Shown: positions 15,926 to 27,140 of the stretch, piece after piece
Layout: every line of letters begins with the position of its first letter
Position numbering within the stretch: position 1 is the first letter of the stretch
DNA from: Paraspadella gotoi
Lineage: Eukaryota > Chaetognatha
Assembly (NCBI GenBank): GCA_051294375.1
Contig: CM119267.1
Coordinates: 2,036,793 to 2,100,792, forward strand
Length of the DNA stretch: 64,000 nucleotides
Direction: 5' to 3'
Translations under genes and position numbers: made by a program
Notes under the pieces: model-generated
What the model saw: only the letters and a program-made list of their open reading frames with translations
Told to the model about the DNA's origin: nothing
The model's database searches: none

Positions 15926-16467
15926 GCTCGCGGCATCGTCTTACACAATATTGTTGATTGTTGTTAGTTCAATTTGTCGATGTGTGGACGATTCATAATT
16001 CTTATCAAGTCTTTCAATATTAATATTTCCGCTTTTCGGCAGATATGTATGTATGTATGTGAATTAAAAGACGTTCCGTGCTACGATTACAAACGCTATC
16101 ACTCATCCAGAGTTCTTACCATTCTTGAATTCTTTAACTTTTTCGAAACGTTAATGTAGTTTTTTTTTATGTTGATAAGTTTTAAAAATGAGAGAAAAAA
16201 ATTTTAAACCTAAAAAAAAAAAAAGAGTGTAAACGGTATCTCTGTATGGATCAGATAATTCTATATATTCGGTAAAGTGTTTTTCATTAGATCAATTAAC
16301 ATTTAGGTTGTTGTTTTTCTTTCAGAAGTGAACAACAAGATACGTGAATACAATTTTACTTTAAGAATTGAATAAATTCTCGAGCTCACGAAGGCGTCGC
16401 CAGTCGACGGTGATTCTCCAGATTTCGACGAGAAATCTGCGGGTGACGAGTCATCGAAATTGGAGTA

Positions 16468-16498
<31 letters not shown>

Positions 16499-17512
16499 TG
16501 ATGTTGACGACGACGACGACGTCCACAGTGGCGAAACTTTGACGAAACAAAGAAAGATCGAGTCGAATGTTGATCATTTGTTTCGAAATAAATAAACTGG
16601 AAAGACAAAACGATATCTAATGATATATAATGCTTAAAGGAGTGATCCTTTCGTACAATTGTAAGAGTTTATTGTACAAAATATTACACCACTTCGTAAG
16701 AAAGCCGTGTGCTATGGACTGTGAGAGAGTCTTGGAGGTTTCTGCTATGTTATCATCTTGTAAATGAAATTGGTACAACCAATATAAAAATTAACCATTC
16801 ATTTAATAAATAAGCTATCTTGCCCCTGACTTTGGACAGGCTTTGGTGGTTTAAGGCCTCCATCACTCTTACAAGATAATGACATAGCAGGTCCCTGCAA
16901 GCTTTCAATCAAGACTCTCTCACAGTCTCGTTTATTCACTCCCAGAGTACCTGGCTTCCCTATCAATGAAGTGGTATAATTTTTCAAAGAATGTTTCAAT
17001 TGTATGAAAAGACCACGATGGAGGCCTTGACCCGCTATAGCCGGTCCTAAAGTTAGGGGCAAGATAGCTTATTCATTAGATTAATGGATAATTTTATTTC
17101 GGTTGTATCAATTTCATGTAATAAAAAAATGATCTCCCCCGCCATTGGAGACTTTCAATGGGAAACCGATTGTGAAGCGTTGCACTTGATCATATGTACT
17201 CAACCGATTTAACAAAATTACACAATTTGTACATATAGATTTTTAATCTTTGAAAAAGAAACAAAAAAGTTTAATAAACAGAAAGTGAAAATATTATCTC
17301 AATCACTCGAGTTCATTGAACAATTTCATGAAATTGAATTGGATTAATTTATCTTTATCGTTTTTATTTTCGTCACCATCATTATCATAGTTTGTGTTAT
17401 CATTGCCTTTGATGTCGTCTTTGTCGTGGCCTTTGTCATTGTCTTCAACTTTGTCCTCAAAGTCATCCTCTTTCCCTTTTCAGTGTCATTCCTCCTATTC
17501 ATTGTAGGGCTC
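15926..17512. other. Intergenic region between G-alpha and the membrane-protein gene
   Basis: It holds a (GAC)n run at 16468-16523 and a cluster of family B repeats at about 16690-17145, in both orientations. The rest is AT-rich with no supportable gene. Confidence 0.6.
16690..17145. mobile_element. Family B repeat cluster (inverted and direct copies)
   Basis: 16796-16980 is an inverted family B copy (aagctatcttgcccctgac... through ccagagtacctggcttccc). It is flanked on the left by a fragment with gactgtgagagagtcttgg and on the right by a direct-orientation end (aggggcaagatagcttatt at about 17053). This is a nested or mirrored insertion. Confidence 0.75.
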
Positions 17513-18045
17513 TTATCCATTGCCTTTGTCTTCGGCCTTGTCATCCTCTTTCACTTTTTCGTTTTCCTCGCATTTGTCTTCGCCTTTGTCTTCACGTTTA
17601 TCTTGGTCTCTGGCTTTGTCTATACATTTGTCTTTGTCTTGATCTGTGTCCTCGAATTCTTCTTCTCCTTTGTCTTTGTTTTTGCCTGTGTCCTCGCCTT
17701 TGTCTTCAAGTTTGTCCTCGTATTTTTCTTTGCCTTTGTCTTTAACTTTGTCTTCGTCTTCACAAATGTCTTTGTCGTATTTGTCTTCTCCTTTGTCTTT
17801 GTTTTTGGCTGTGTCCTCGCCTTTGTCTTCACCTTTTTCCTTCTCTTCTCCTTTGTCTTTGTCTTCACATTTGTCTATGTCTTGATCTGTGTCCTCGAAT
17901 TCTTCTTCTCCTTTGTCTTTGTTTTTGCCAGTGTCCTCGACCATGTCTTCAAGTTTGTCCTCGTCTTTTTCGTAGCCTTTGTCTTTAACTTTGTCTTCGT
18001 CTTTACATTTGTCTTCATCTGTGTCCTTGTCTTTGCAAAAAGTCA
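17380..18045. repeat. Hexamer-based satellite forming the end of a coding exon
   Basis: Variants of ctttgtcttcgc occupy about 650 bp. On the minus strand most of it is open and read as a Lys/Asp/Glu tail by the membrane-protein gene. The plus-strand ORF is Val/Phe-rich and is treated as a shadow. Confidence 0.85.
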
Positions 18046-21000
18046 CTGTGGCGACGTTGATGTCCAACTTCACTGAATCCTCTCCGCTGTTGTCGTTGTT
18101 GTCATTATTAATGTTGCTGTTGTTGTTGTTGCTGTTGTCGTAGCTTTTGCTCTCTTCTTTCTCCTCCTCTCCTTCCTCCTCCTCCTTTTCCTCCTCTAAC
18201 TCCTCAAAGTCCTCCTTCCAAACGACGACCCGCTCGAGAATCACGAAGACCACGTCGACGAAGGCGATCGTCCCCAGATGCCTGAAGACAAAAATGGATG
18301 CGTCGAGATTTGAAAAGGGAATAAGGGAAGAAAGTTAGAAATGGTTAAAGGGGGAGGATAGGTGAAGATAGGGGAAGATACAGGGGAGGATAGGGGAAGA
18401 ATAGTATACAGGGGAGGATAGGGAAGATACAGGGGAAGATATGTGAAGTTACAGGAGAAGATAGGTGAAGATACAGGGGAAGATACAAGGGAGGATAGGG
18501 GAAGATAAAGGGAGGATAGGTAAATATACAGGGAGGATAGGGGAAGATACAGGGAAGATATGTGAAGATACAGAGTAATATATGTGAAGTTACAGGAGAA
18601 GATACAGGGGAAGATAGGGGAAGATACAGGAGAAGATAGGTGAGATACGGGGAAGATACAGGGGAGGATAGGTGAAGATACAGGAGAAGATAGGTGAAGA
18701 TACAAGGGAGGATAAAGGAAGATACAGGGGAAGATGTAAGGAATTATATGAAAAATATATGGAAATTAGGGATAAAACTAAAAATTAAAATCTGAAGTGT
18801 ATTTAATATTTTCACTTTCATTTACATAAGTTCCTAAAACTTCTTTCCACAATCTTGCCAATTTTTTTTTTTTTTTTTTTTTTAATAATTTGTACTACTT
18901 AAAATGAATTTTCAAAATATTCCCAAAAAAAGCGCGCTGACCCTGTAAGTTAGTGTATTCTGTAAAAATATAGAATAATATATAAATTACACGTCGCCAA
19001 AAGAAAATTAAATAGAGAATAAATAAGACGAAAAATAGCTTGAGCTCGCCAGTGAAAATAAGATGATTTAAAGCAAATATTCAGTTATTCACCTGAAGAC
19101 GAAGGAAATGAAGTTAAAGTCATAACGAGTTTGAACCAAGTCGCCGATCGCTCCACTTCCCGCTACTCCAGAACCTCCAACTCTATTTTCTTCGTCGACG
19201 TCGTGGATCCTTACGTCGAAGTCGCCAGCGTAGCTTTCATAATAAACAATAATCTAATTTGCATATTGCAGTATTGTCGTTTTAATAACATTTTTTTCTA
19301 AAATTGTTTTCAATTGGTTTTAATCTATAACTAAACGAAATGAAATATAACAATGTAGAGTCGTATACGTTGAGTTAATTTTATAAACGATTTATTTCGT
19401 TTAAATCTTTACGATATGTGTCAATGATTCTCTCACATGGACCGAACGGCCTCGTCCCAATAATGACGAATCGGGGAAACCATCAACGTCTCTCGTCGAC
19501 GTCGAAACGTGATTCGGTTGCGAGGATTTTTGTCGCAACCGCGGAAGAAGAAGAGGAGGAGAGAGGGGAGTAGGAGGAAGAGGAGGTTGACGAGGAAATT
19601 GGCCGAGGAGATGAGGAAGAAGACGAGGCGTCTGGAAGGTAAGGAGTCGTTGTCAGCCTTAAAAGGGTGAGGGCGCGTCAAATTTACCCTTGAAACTCAC
19701 CGGCGACACTTGGAGCCCCCCGAAGCCTTGGTCGCGGTCAAGGGAGTCACGAGTCGGGCGACCGCTAGGAGAGTCAAACAGTTGACGAGTTTGAAGGGGG
19801 GAGACTTGACGAGCCCTTGGAGAAGATCGGAAGAGTAGAGGCAAAGGAGGGTGGTGGAGGTCATGATCCAGAAGAGGATGAGAAATCTGGAGATGGGGGA
19901 TAGATTATTTATCTTTAGATTGATTGATAAATAGTTAAACAGATAGAAAAATAGATAGATAGATAGATCAGACACTTACCTTATCGCCCTGTAAGCGAAC
20001 CTCTTTCCCTCTCCGTCCACTCTGAAGACGATCTTAAACGCAGCTGCCCCGATGCTTTTGAGCAGCAGAGCAGCAGGCAGAATCAGACTGACCAGGCAGG
20101 GCGACTGGTAACAGTCGAAGACGAAGCAGGCGGCGTTCGAGTCGTCCGAGTTCGTCAGGCGACGATCCGGCAGGCAATGGCCGACGCCTGCTCGATATCG
20201 CGAACAGGCGCAGGCCGCCCGTCGGCCGCAACCCATCAGGCGTTCGAGGAAGTCCACGTCGTCGGTCGTGTTGGTCACGGCGGAGGCGGGGCTGAGGAGG
20301 AGGAGGAGGAGGAGGAGGAGGAGGAAGAGGAAAGGGAGGAAAGAAAAGAAAAGAAAAAGATTTAAAAAAAAAAAGATTAGAAAAAAAATTAAAAGTATAG
20401 AGGAGTATTTGTTAAGAGTTAATGAAAATTGTAAAGCAATCATTACTAAAATTAGAAACTCTCGGCTCTCTTTTTCAAAATCTGCCAATTTCTGTTCCTT
20501 AATCCCTAAACTATTATCAAATAAATAACTCTAACCTACTGATTAATCCTAAACCCTGACTCCGAAACAACACCTCTAACCTAAATGCTCATAACTTGCA
20601 TATAGTTGGTTGCTCATTGTTAACACGGAAAAAATTAAATCTAAGGGACTGCTCGCGCCGCCTTCAGGAAATAAATGTCGAAAGACAAAATTCCGACAGT
20701 GCTTGTCATAAATACGCGGGCTCAGAAAGTTTCGGTAGTCATGTCATGTCACGTCGTCATGTCAAATAATGTCATGTCCTGTTACAAGAAACAGTCACTG
20801 CGGCGCAACACATTTGAATTACCCTTCTTGTTAGATAAAGAGTGACATTTTGAGAAAAGAATGCCAATTTTTATTGTAACTCGGCCAACCCACCTAAAAA
20901 AAAGAAAACAAGTCATTTTAAGCCCTTACCCTCGTCCAAATTATAACCCTCACCTCAAAGCGGTCCTCTTTTGCGGAATGACCGACCGCAAAGAGAACCT

Positions 21001-21873
21001 GACGAACTCATCGTCGTCAAATACGGATTCCGGGCGAAGAATCAAATCCGGAGGAGGGAGGCACATGTGTTCCCCGCCGACGAGTTGACTGAGGACGAAA
21101 GCGGAGAACGAGACGAGAAGAAAGCATTCGACTGACTCTAAGAGGAGGAGGGCGGAGAGACGGCGTCGCTTGGCGGAGACGATTCGGGCGTGGGCGGCGG
21201 TGTGGCTGGCGTGGTTGGGATCGGAATAAAACGTGGAAGAATCTCGATCCAATTCTCTCTTTAAATTTTTCTTTGAGTCTTCATTTAATTTTACGTTTAA
21301 ATCTTCTTTAGCATCATTCTCCAAATTTTCTTTTAAATCTTCCTCCGAATTTTCTTTTAAATCTTCCTCCAAATTTTCTTTTAAATCTTCCTCCAAATTT
21401 TCTTTTAAATCTTCCTCCAAATCTTCCTCCAACATTGCCCGAGACTGATTGGCCAAAACCCAGAGACAAAGAACGAACCGCGAACGAGAGCGAAGTTTGT
21501 GATAAAGATGTTTGACCCTTTTCTCTTTGTTCCACCACTCCACTTCTTCTTCTATTTCATTCACCCCCAACTCCTCTCCCTCCCCCTCCTTCTCCTCCTC
21601 CTCCGCCCCGCTCAACACGAAGACGCAAAAGAGCGCCGCTTTCGACGCCCACCCGGCGCCGACGAGCGCCAAAAGAACGCCGCCCCACGCCGGATCTCCG
21701 CGCGAGAAGAAGGCGAGGGCTACGAAGACTTCGCCGAGAGGGAGGTTGGAGAGGAAAGAGAGGCTGCGACGAAGAAGGCGGATGTGAGGGTGGTTGGAGA
21801 GGGTGGTCAGGAACTGAAGGTGGGAGGGCAGAAATGTCGTAGTCCCCGAACTAATACTTAAGAGAGTGGTCAT
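17513..21873 (-). CDS. Multi-pass membrane protein with acidic repetitive tail, possibly XK-related
   Basis: Six exons with matching phase-2 junctions: 20954-21873, 19980-20291, 19701-19886, 19437-19631, 19093-19233, 17513-18281, giving about 840 residues. The start is the ATG followed by TTLLSIS; another in-frame ATG lies 36 bases upstream. Hydrophobic segments include LGEVFVALAFF, GGVLLALVGAGW, LLLLESVECFLLVSFSAFV, CLVSLILPAALLL, FLILFWIMTSTTLLCLYSS, FFLISSANFLVNLLFLLLP and FVDVVFVILERVVVW. A loop in exon 1 contains tandem EEDLKEN repeats. The last exon ends in about 200 residues rich in Asp, Glu and Lys, encoded by satellite DNA. The first segment (F-SRGDPAWGG-LLALVG) is reminiscent of the first XKR scramblase helices, but this is weak and the family is not established. 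Splice sites and phases make a real gene likely. Confidence 0.6.
18330..18745. repeat. Purine-rich minisatellite (gatacaggggaagatagg)
   Basis: About 20 irregular copies of a 15-22 bp purine unit in the last intron of the membrane-protein gene. The minus-strand Ser/Pro/Tyr ORF is a repeat reading. Confidence 0.9.
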
Positions 21874-21934
21874 TTTATAAAAGGATAAAATACAATTGTA
21901 TAAATACAATTGAAGAATTATTGGAAATATTGTG

Positions 21935-22100
21935 CCACTTCATTGATAGGGAAGCCAGGTACTCTGGGAGTGCATAAACGAGACTGTGAGAGAGTCTTCA
22001 TTGAAAGCTTGCAGGGACCTGCTATGTCATTATCTTGTAAGAGTGATGTAGGCTTTAAATCACCAAAGCCTGTCTAAATTTAGAAGGGAAGGTACCATAT
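21935..22100 (+). mobile_element. Repeat family B copy
   Basis: A good family B copy (cattgatagggaagccaggt ... cgagactgtgagagagtctt ... gtcattatcttgtaagagtg). It occupies nearly the whole 228-bp space between the stop codon of the Ig-EGF gene and the first ATG of the membrane-protein gene. Confidence 0.8.
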
Positions 22101-25100
22101 TTATTGAATTGATGAATTATTTATAATGTCAATTAAGCTAACCTTTTTACTTTTCTCTATAAAAGAGTCTTTCCCCGAAGTTTTCCTATTTGTTAAATCA
22201 TCATCATCTTCATTTTTTTCTTTTTTTGACTCGAAAATTCTTCGCCAAATTTGTGAATCTTTCAACCTTCGAAGGCTTCGACCAAAGTCTCGGCGAAGAT
22301 TCTCCAACCGCCGCCTCCACAGCCCAACTGCGTCGCTGCCGCTGCCGCTGCCGCTGCCCACCCTGCTGCCACTCTCTTTCTTTCTCCACGTCACTCCTTT
22401 CCACCTCCAAATCGCCAAAGCGACGACGACGACGACGACGACGATGTTGACGACGACGGCGACGACGACCAGACGTAGTTGAGACGGAGAATATCCGCAG
22501 ACGATGACGTTCCAGGTGACGGTGGACGAGGAATTGGAGGCTTTGACCTGAGGAGAGGGCGTTGGGACGAGGTTGGAATTTATTATTGAATCCAAGTTGG
22601 TCAATATCACGTAAAAAAGGATCTTTTTGTTCTTTTCTTGTTACTTCTGCTCATCCATTGGAACATCTTTGAACTAATTAACCTGACTCAATGCAGTTAT
22701 ATTTATATTTATGTATATTTTCAAGTTCATATATATATTTGTGTTATGATCGTTGCGTTACGAGATTTAGTTAAGTGGTTTCAACAACGAATTTATTCTT
22801 CATTAGAAAAACGGACATGTTTCGGCTTTATTTACAAGCCTTCATCGCGTTAAAATAGTTTGTGAAATTTTTAATCAAATTTGTGCAATTTGTGTCTTTA
22901 AATTCAGCTCAGCCAACAGGGCGATGCACCTGAAACATTCTAATAGAGTATTTACCTGATATAGTCTACCGGGCGATTCGTTCCAAGTTTTCCGAAATTC
23001 GTCAGATGATCTTGCGTTTAAATCCTCGACTCCGTTGAGACTCCACGCGCAGGTTTCTTCTTCACTCCCGCCGCTCGCTCCTCTAGCTCCACTAGCTCCA
23101 CTTCTCCCGACGCCTAGGCTCCTGCTGCCCTCTTCCTGCGACAGAGAGTATCTTCCGATTTCCCCGTAACCTCGAAACTCGTAGAACCTGGTTATGGGGG
23201 TGAGTGTTAGGGTGTGCAAGGGTGAGGCGATTTCAAAAAATATTATTATGGTAAGAATAATATCAAGAATAAGATCAGAAATTAAATGTGTGGCGAGTAG
23301 AGATCTGGCGGTCCCTCTCCAATAATTTGGTGAGGCTGTAGACTGTGGTGATTTAAGACCTCCATCACTCCATTTAAGACCTCCGTCACTCTTACAGAAC
23401 TAACATAGCAGAACCCGACAGCCTTCTTTCTTCTCATCACAATTTATTCAGTCAATACTTTTGAACATTATCATTAACAACATCATCGCAGCGTCATGTG
23501 CATCCTTACACCATCATGCAGCATCATTCAGCATCCAACATCTTGATCCTCCGTTTCAACGACTTCAACTCGCTTTTAACTTCGCGACGCAAATGACGAA
23601 ACTCAAATCGTCAGTTGATTGATTGATCGATTCCCGAAGAGAGATCGATCGGAGCGAGAAGCGTTTTGTGGCGGAGGGCGATCGCGAGAGCGAGACGATT
23701 TGCCGTTGGGGAATCTCTTGAGCGAACTGAGAAAGACGAGGATATGATGATTTAACAAATTGTTTTTATTTATTTTATTATAAACGGAATTTTTATATCA
23801 TGACAGTACTTGGCCGTAGCCTTGACCCTGTTTCCTTTCAAGTTTCAACCGAAACCGCAGCATGAAACCGAGAGAAAAAAAAGAGAAAAAAAGGAAAAAA
23901 AGGATTGAGTGATTAGGAAGAAAGGCGCGCCATTCTTCGCCGCCCTGGCAGTATGAACGACCTAATAGAAACAAACATGAAAGAAACTTATAGAAAACAG
24001 CCTTAAAAAGTATAGAAAACAGCCCTTAAAAAAACTCTAAGAACAGCAATAAAGCTAGAAGCAGCTTAAAACTTAAGAAACAGCTATGTGACTAAAATCA
24101 CATACTGTTCATACAGCGCCATTGGTGCGCGGAGGCAAGTCATTCGCCTCCCACCCAAAGGTTCCGGGTCTGCCTCGCTTAACCCGCTTACTTGGTGTTC
24201 CAGGCCTGGATCATGACGCAGGGACTGCTTATATTGAACGGTTTCTGTCATTAACAATAACAATTATCACTGCTCTTCATTGGTGAGCCGACTTCCGAAC
24301 ACACAGCAACAACAACACTTTCAGGCGACGCCCTCAACCTGGCGATGCACTTTCCACCCACAACACATCAGCGAAAATGCTCAACTGGTGACGAACTTCT
24401 AACCAACAACAATTCACTGAAGAGACGCAACAGACCTCTCCCTACGGGAGGGGGGATGTATGGTGGACTAAAATCCACTAACCGTTCATACAGCGGCCAT
24501 TGGTGCCGGAGGCAAGTCATTCGCCTCTCCAACCCAAAGGTCCGGTTCTAGCCTGGTCGCCTAGCAGTTTAGAGGACGGGCGCTTAACCCGCCTGTAACT
24601 CGTGTTACACCGATCCGAAGCACAGGGACTGCTTATATTGAAGACGGTTTGTCATTAACACATAACAATTTATCACTGCCCTCACAGCTTAAAAACTTAT
24701 AGAAAACACCCTTAAAAACTTATAGAAAACACCCTTAAAAACTTACAGAAAACAGCCTTAAAAACTTATAGAAAACAGCCTTAAAAACTCTGTTTCGCCC
24801 CCTTGAAGGATTCACTTACTCTTAATCTAGCGTCTAACTCTGCCCCTTCATAACTAGCCCCTAACCTCGTGCCCATTTTCCACCGTGATCATTAATACCA
24901 TTTCCCCTTTACCTTGTACTCAACCGTGTCCCCATATCGCATTTGCCCAATTCATGTCGCGTTCCATCGAGTTATCGAAGGAAGTCTTTCCCGAATTCGT
25001 TGAAATCGAAAAATTCACAGTTGAAGCCAAAGAATCCATCGAGACATCGACAAGTAAAGTGGACGTTAGACATCGATGAGTCATCACTGGGATGAAAATA

Positions 25101-26998
25101 TTTGAAATTCCGAGTGACTAACAGTGAGACGCTCGTTCGTTGTCATCGTCGTTGTTGTTGCTGTAGTTGCAAAGTTAAATTCGGCAGCTACAATAGTTTT
25201 AAATATGAATTTTGGTCCAAATATAACCGCTCTGTTTTTGTTGCAGTATTCGAATTTTCAGCTAATAATTAACTAGATTGTAAAGTTTTAGTATTATATT
25301 TGGTTTTTCACACTTTTCTTCCTATGAGCTCATAATATAATTAAAACATTTTTAACTCTGGTATAAAAATACGAATAAAATACTAAAAATTTACATGACA
25401 AAAACTACCAGAATCATGCCTCTCCAAAATTTGATTAATTTACAAGATCATTAGTGTTTCATTTTCTTTCATTTTCTTTCTACTTTAATCCCCTTTCTAT
25501 AAAGTCTTTGTTTATATTCATTCACATATTAAATCAATCTCATTATAATTTTCACTCCATTCCAAATGATCACCTCCTCTGCACGTCGACGCAGGTTGCG
25601 CCGTTTCTACAGGGCGCCGTCGCGCAAGGCGACGCCGTAAAGATTACCCTGGCGCGCGCCCTCTTCGATTCCACGCGACGAACGCCGGACAGAGTGACGG
25701 CTTCGCAGACGTAAACTCCGGGCGCGGTTATGGAGAGAGGAAATGATGCGGAAGAGGAATTTGTGAAAAGACGTCGAGCGATCGTTAGCTCGGAGTCTCG
25801 TGTCCAATCGATCGTCGAATTGAAGAGAGGATCGAAGCGGACGACGCATTCCAAGGTGGGGACAGAGGATGGGGGGAAGATGCCGTCTTGGGGGCGTGAG
25901 AGGAATGTGAGGCGTCTGTGAGGGAATGTGAGGAAGGTGGGGAAAGTCTGAGCTATCTCGCCTTCTGATCTTATATCCTTTTTACAACTGGATAAGCTTA
26001 GAGTCCATAAACTTGATTGTGATCAGAAACTGAGAGTGAGAGTCTTGATAGCTTGAAGGAACCTGCTATGTTATTATCTTGGAAGAGGGCGGAAGTCCTT
26101 GACGACCATAGCCCGTCCAAAGTCAAGGGCAGGAGAGCATATTTATTCAATGAATTTTTTTTTTTATTGGTTGAATTATTTTTTTTCGGGATCCTGCAAG
26201 CTTTCAATCAAGATTACCTCACAGTTTTAACTATAAAGTTTCATATTACTCGGCTTTTTTATCAATGACGTCTATGTTTTCATGAGCTGCTTCCATAGTC
26301 TAAAAGGATTAGCCCATTACATTGGGGAATACTTTTGTAATCCGCACTAGCATCAAAATAATAATTGGTATAAATATCAAAACTATCGATGTTTACGATG
26401 CGAAACCGATACCTCGTGACGAACAATTTCATTCCATCAGATCTCCGACTTCCGCCACCAATGACGTCGCAAGAATACAATCCCGAGTCTTCGGCTTTGG
26501 CTCGATTCACAGTCAGATTCGAAATCACCTTTTGACAAGAGAAAGAAGACATTTTCAGATTTCGTACTTCATATTTCTATTTCTATTTAGTTTTTACATT
26601 TCTTTTAATCTATATAAATTATCCTTGCTCTTCTTCCTTCATGTCCCTCCCCTTCCATGCTCTCTCATATCTTCTTCGTCTTTCCATCTCCATGTCTTTT
26701 TTCCCTAGCTCTTTTTCCTCCATGTCTTTTTTGTTCTTGAGTGCTCCACTCTACTCTACAGTCCACATCCATGCCCGCTTCAACCTCCATTCTCCCATCT
26801 TCATGCCCTCTCCATGTTCAACCTCCATGTTTTCCTCGACGATCCTCTCCGTGACGCTGAGACGATGTCCCTCCACCTCGACTCCGTCCTTGGACCAAAT
26901 CACCCGCGGAACGGGTCGTCCGCCCGCTACGCAGCGCAGCGTAGCGGACTCGGTCTCGCGGATGCGTGAGGGAGAGAAGCTGGTGACCACGGTTTGGG
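22101..26998 (-). CDS. Ig-Ig-EGF-transmembrane receptor-like exons
   Basis: Exons in transcript order: 26823-26998, 26413-26528, 25574-25915, about 25000-25086, 22956-23187, 22101-22547. Exons 1-2 make one Ig domain (ATLRCVAG, VIWSKDG, AEDSGLYSCDV). Exon 3 makes a second (TLECVV, IDWTRD, PGVYVCEA) and starts an EGF module (CATAPCRNGATC) that exon 4 completes (CRCLDGFFGFNCE). Exon 5 ends RLYQ and joins in phase 0 to exon 6 (VKASNSSSTVTWNVIVCGY, possibly the end of an FN3-like fold), then a Val-rich transmembrane helix and a basic cytoplasmic tail of about 100 residues. Phases match at all junctions except exon 4 to 5, where a small exon or a frame error is missing. No signal peptide precedes exon 1. 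Its first exon is in phase with the ankyrin exon 142 bp upstream, so the two sets may be one gene. Confidence 0.7.
22783..22856. repeat. Hairpin family E, half copy
   Basis: The words gtttcaacaacgaatt and acggacatgtttcggctttatttacaag match the arm and loop words of the hairpins at 57.1 and 62.1 kb, but the mirrored arm is absent here. It lies in the last intron of the Ig-EGF gene. Confidence 0.6.
23330..23465 (-). mobile_element. Repeat family B fragment
   Basis: Inverted words of family B (gatttaagacctccatcact, cttacagaactaacatagca) occur with an internal duplication of aagacctcc-tcact. It lies in an intron of the Ig-EGF gene. Confidence 0.6.
24082..24285 (+). mobile_element. SINE family A, copy 2
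   Basis: Diverged family A copy: gtgcgcggaggcaagtcattcg, then cgcttaacccgctt and agggactgcttatattgaac. The B-box region is partly deleted. Confidence 0.7.
24457..24683 (+). mobile_element. SINE family A, copy 3
   Basis: Closely matches the 5.9 kb copy over tatggtggactaaaatccac, gccggaggcaagtcattcgc and gggactgcttatattgaa. Followed by a short tandem array of cttaaaaacttatagaaaac (24688-24790). Confidence 0.75.
25955..26285. mobile_element. Family B repeat fragments
   Basis: A direct fragment (agtgagagtcttgatagcttg, aacctgctatgttattatctt, aaagtcaagggcaggagagc) is followed by an inverted fragment (atcctgcaagctttcaatcaag). They lie in the intron between Ig-EGF exons 2 and 3. Confidence 0.65.
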
Positions 26999-27140
26999 CT
27001 GAGAGAGAGAGGGGGGAGAAGTTAGGGAGGGAGGGGAGGGGGAGGGGGAGAGAGAGAGACAGAGAGAGTCAGTGGATTTTGGAAAAACACTAACAATGTA
27101 ACAACAAAATTTACGAAGAATGTCTTTGCCAGCGACTGAC

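Noticed and set aside
17426-18076. 216-aa Val/Phe-rich plus-strand ORF resembling a membrane protein
   Set aside because: It is the antisense of the hexamer satellite. The minus-strand frame has a splice acceptor, correct phase and upstream exons.
27022-27140. Transmembrane-like continuation (FFVNFVVTLLVFF) of the last ankyrin exon
   Set aside because: It follows a good splice donor, and the frame soon stops in CT-rich sequence; most likely intron.
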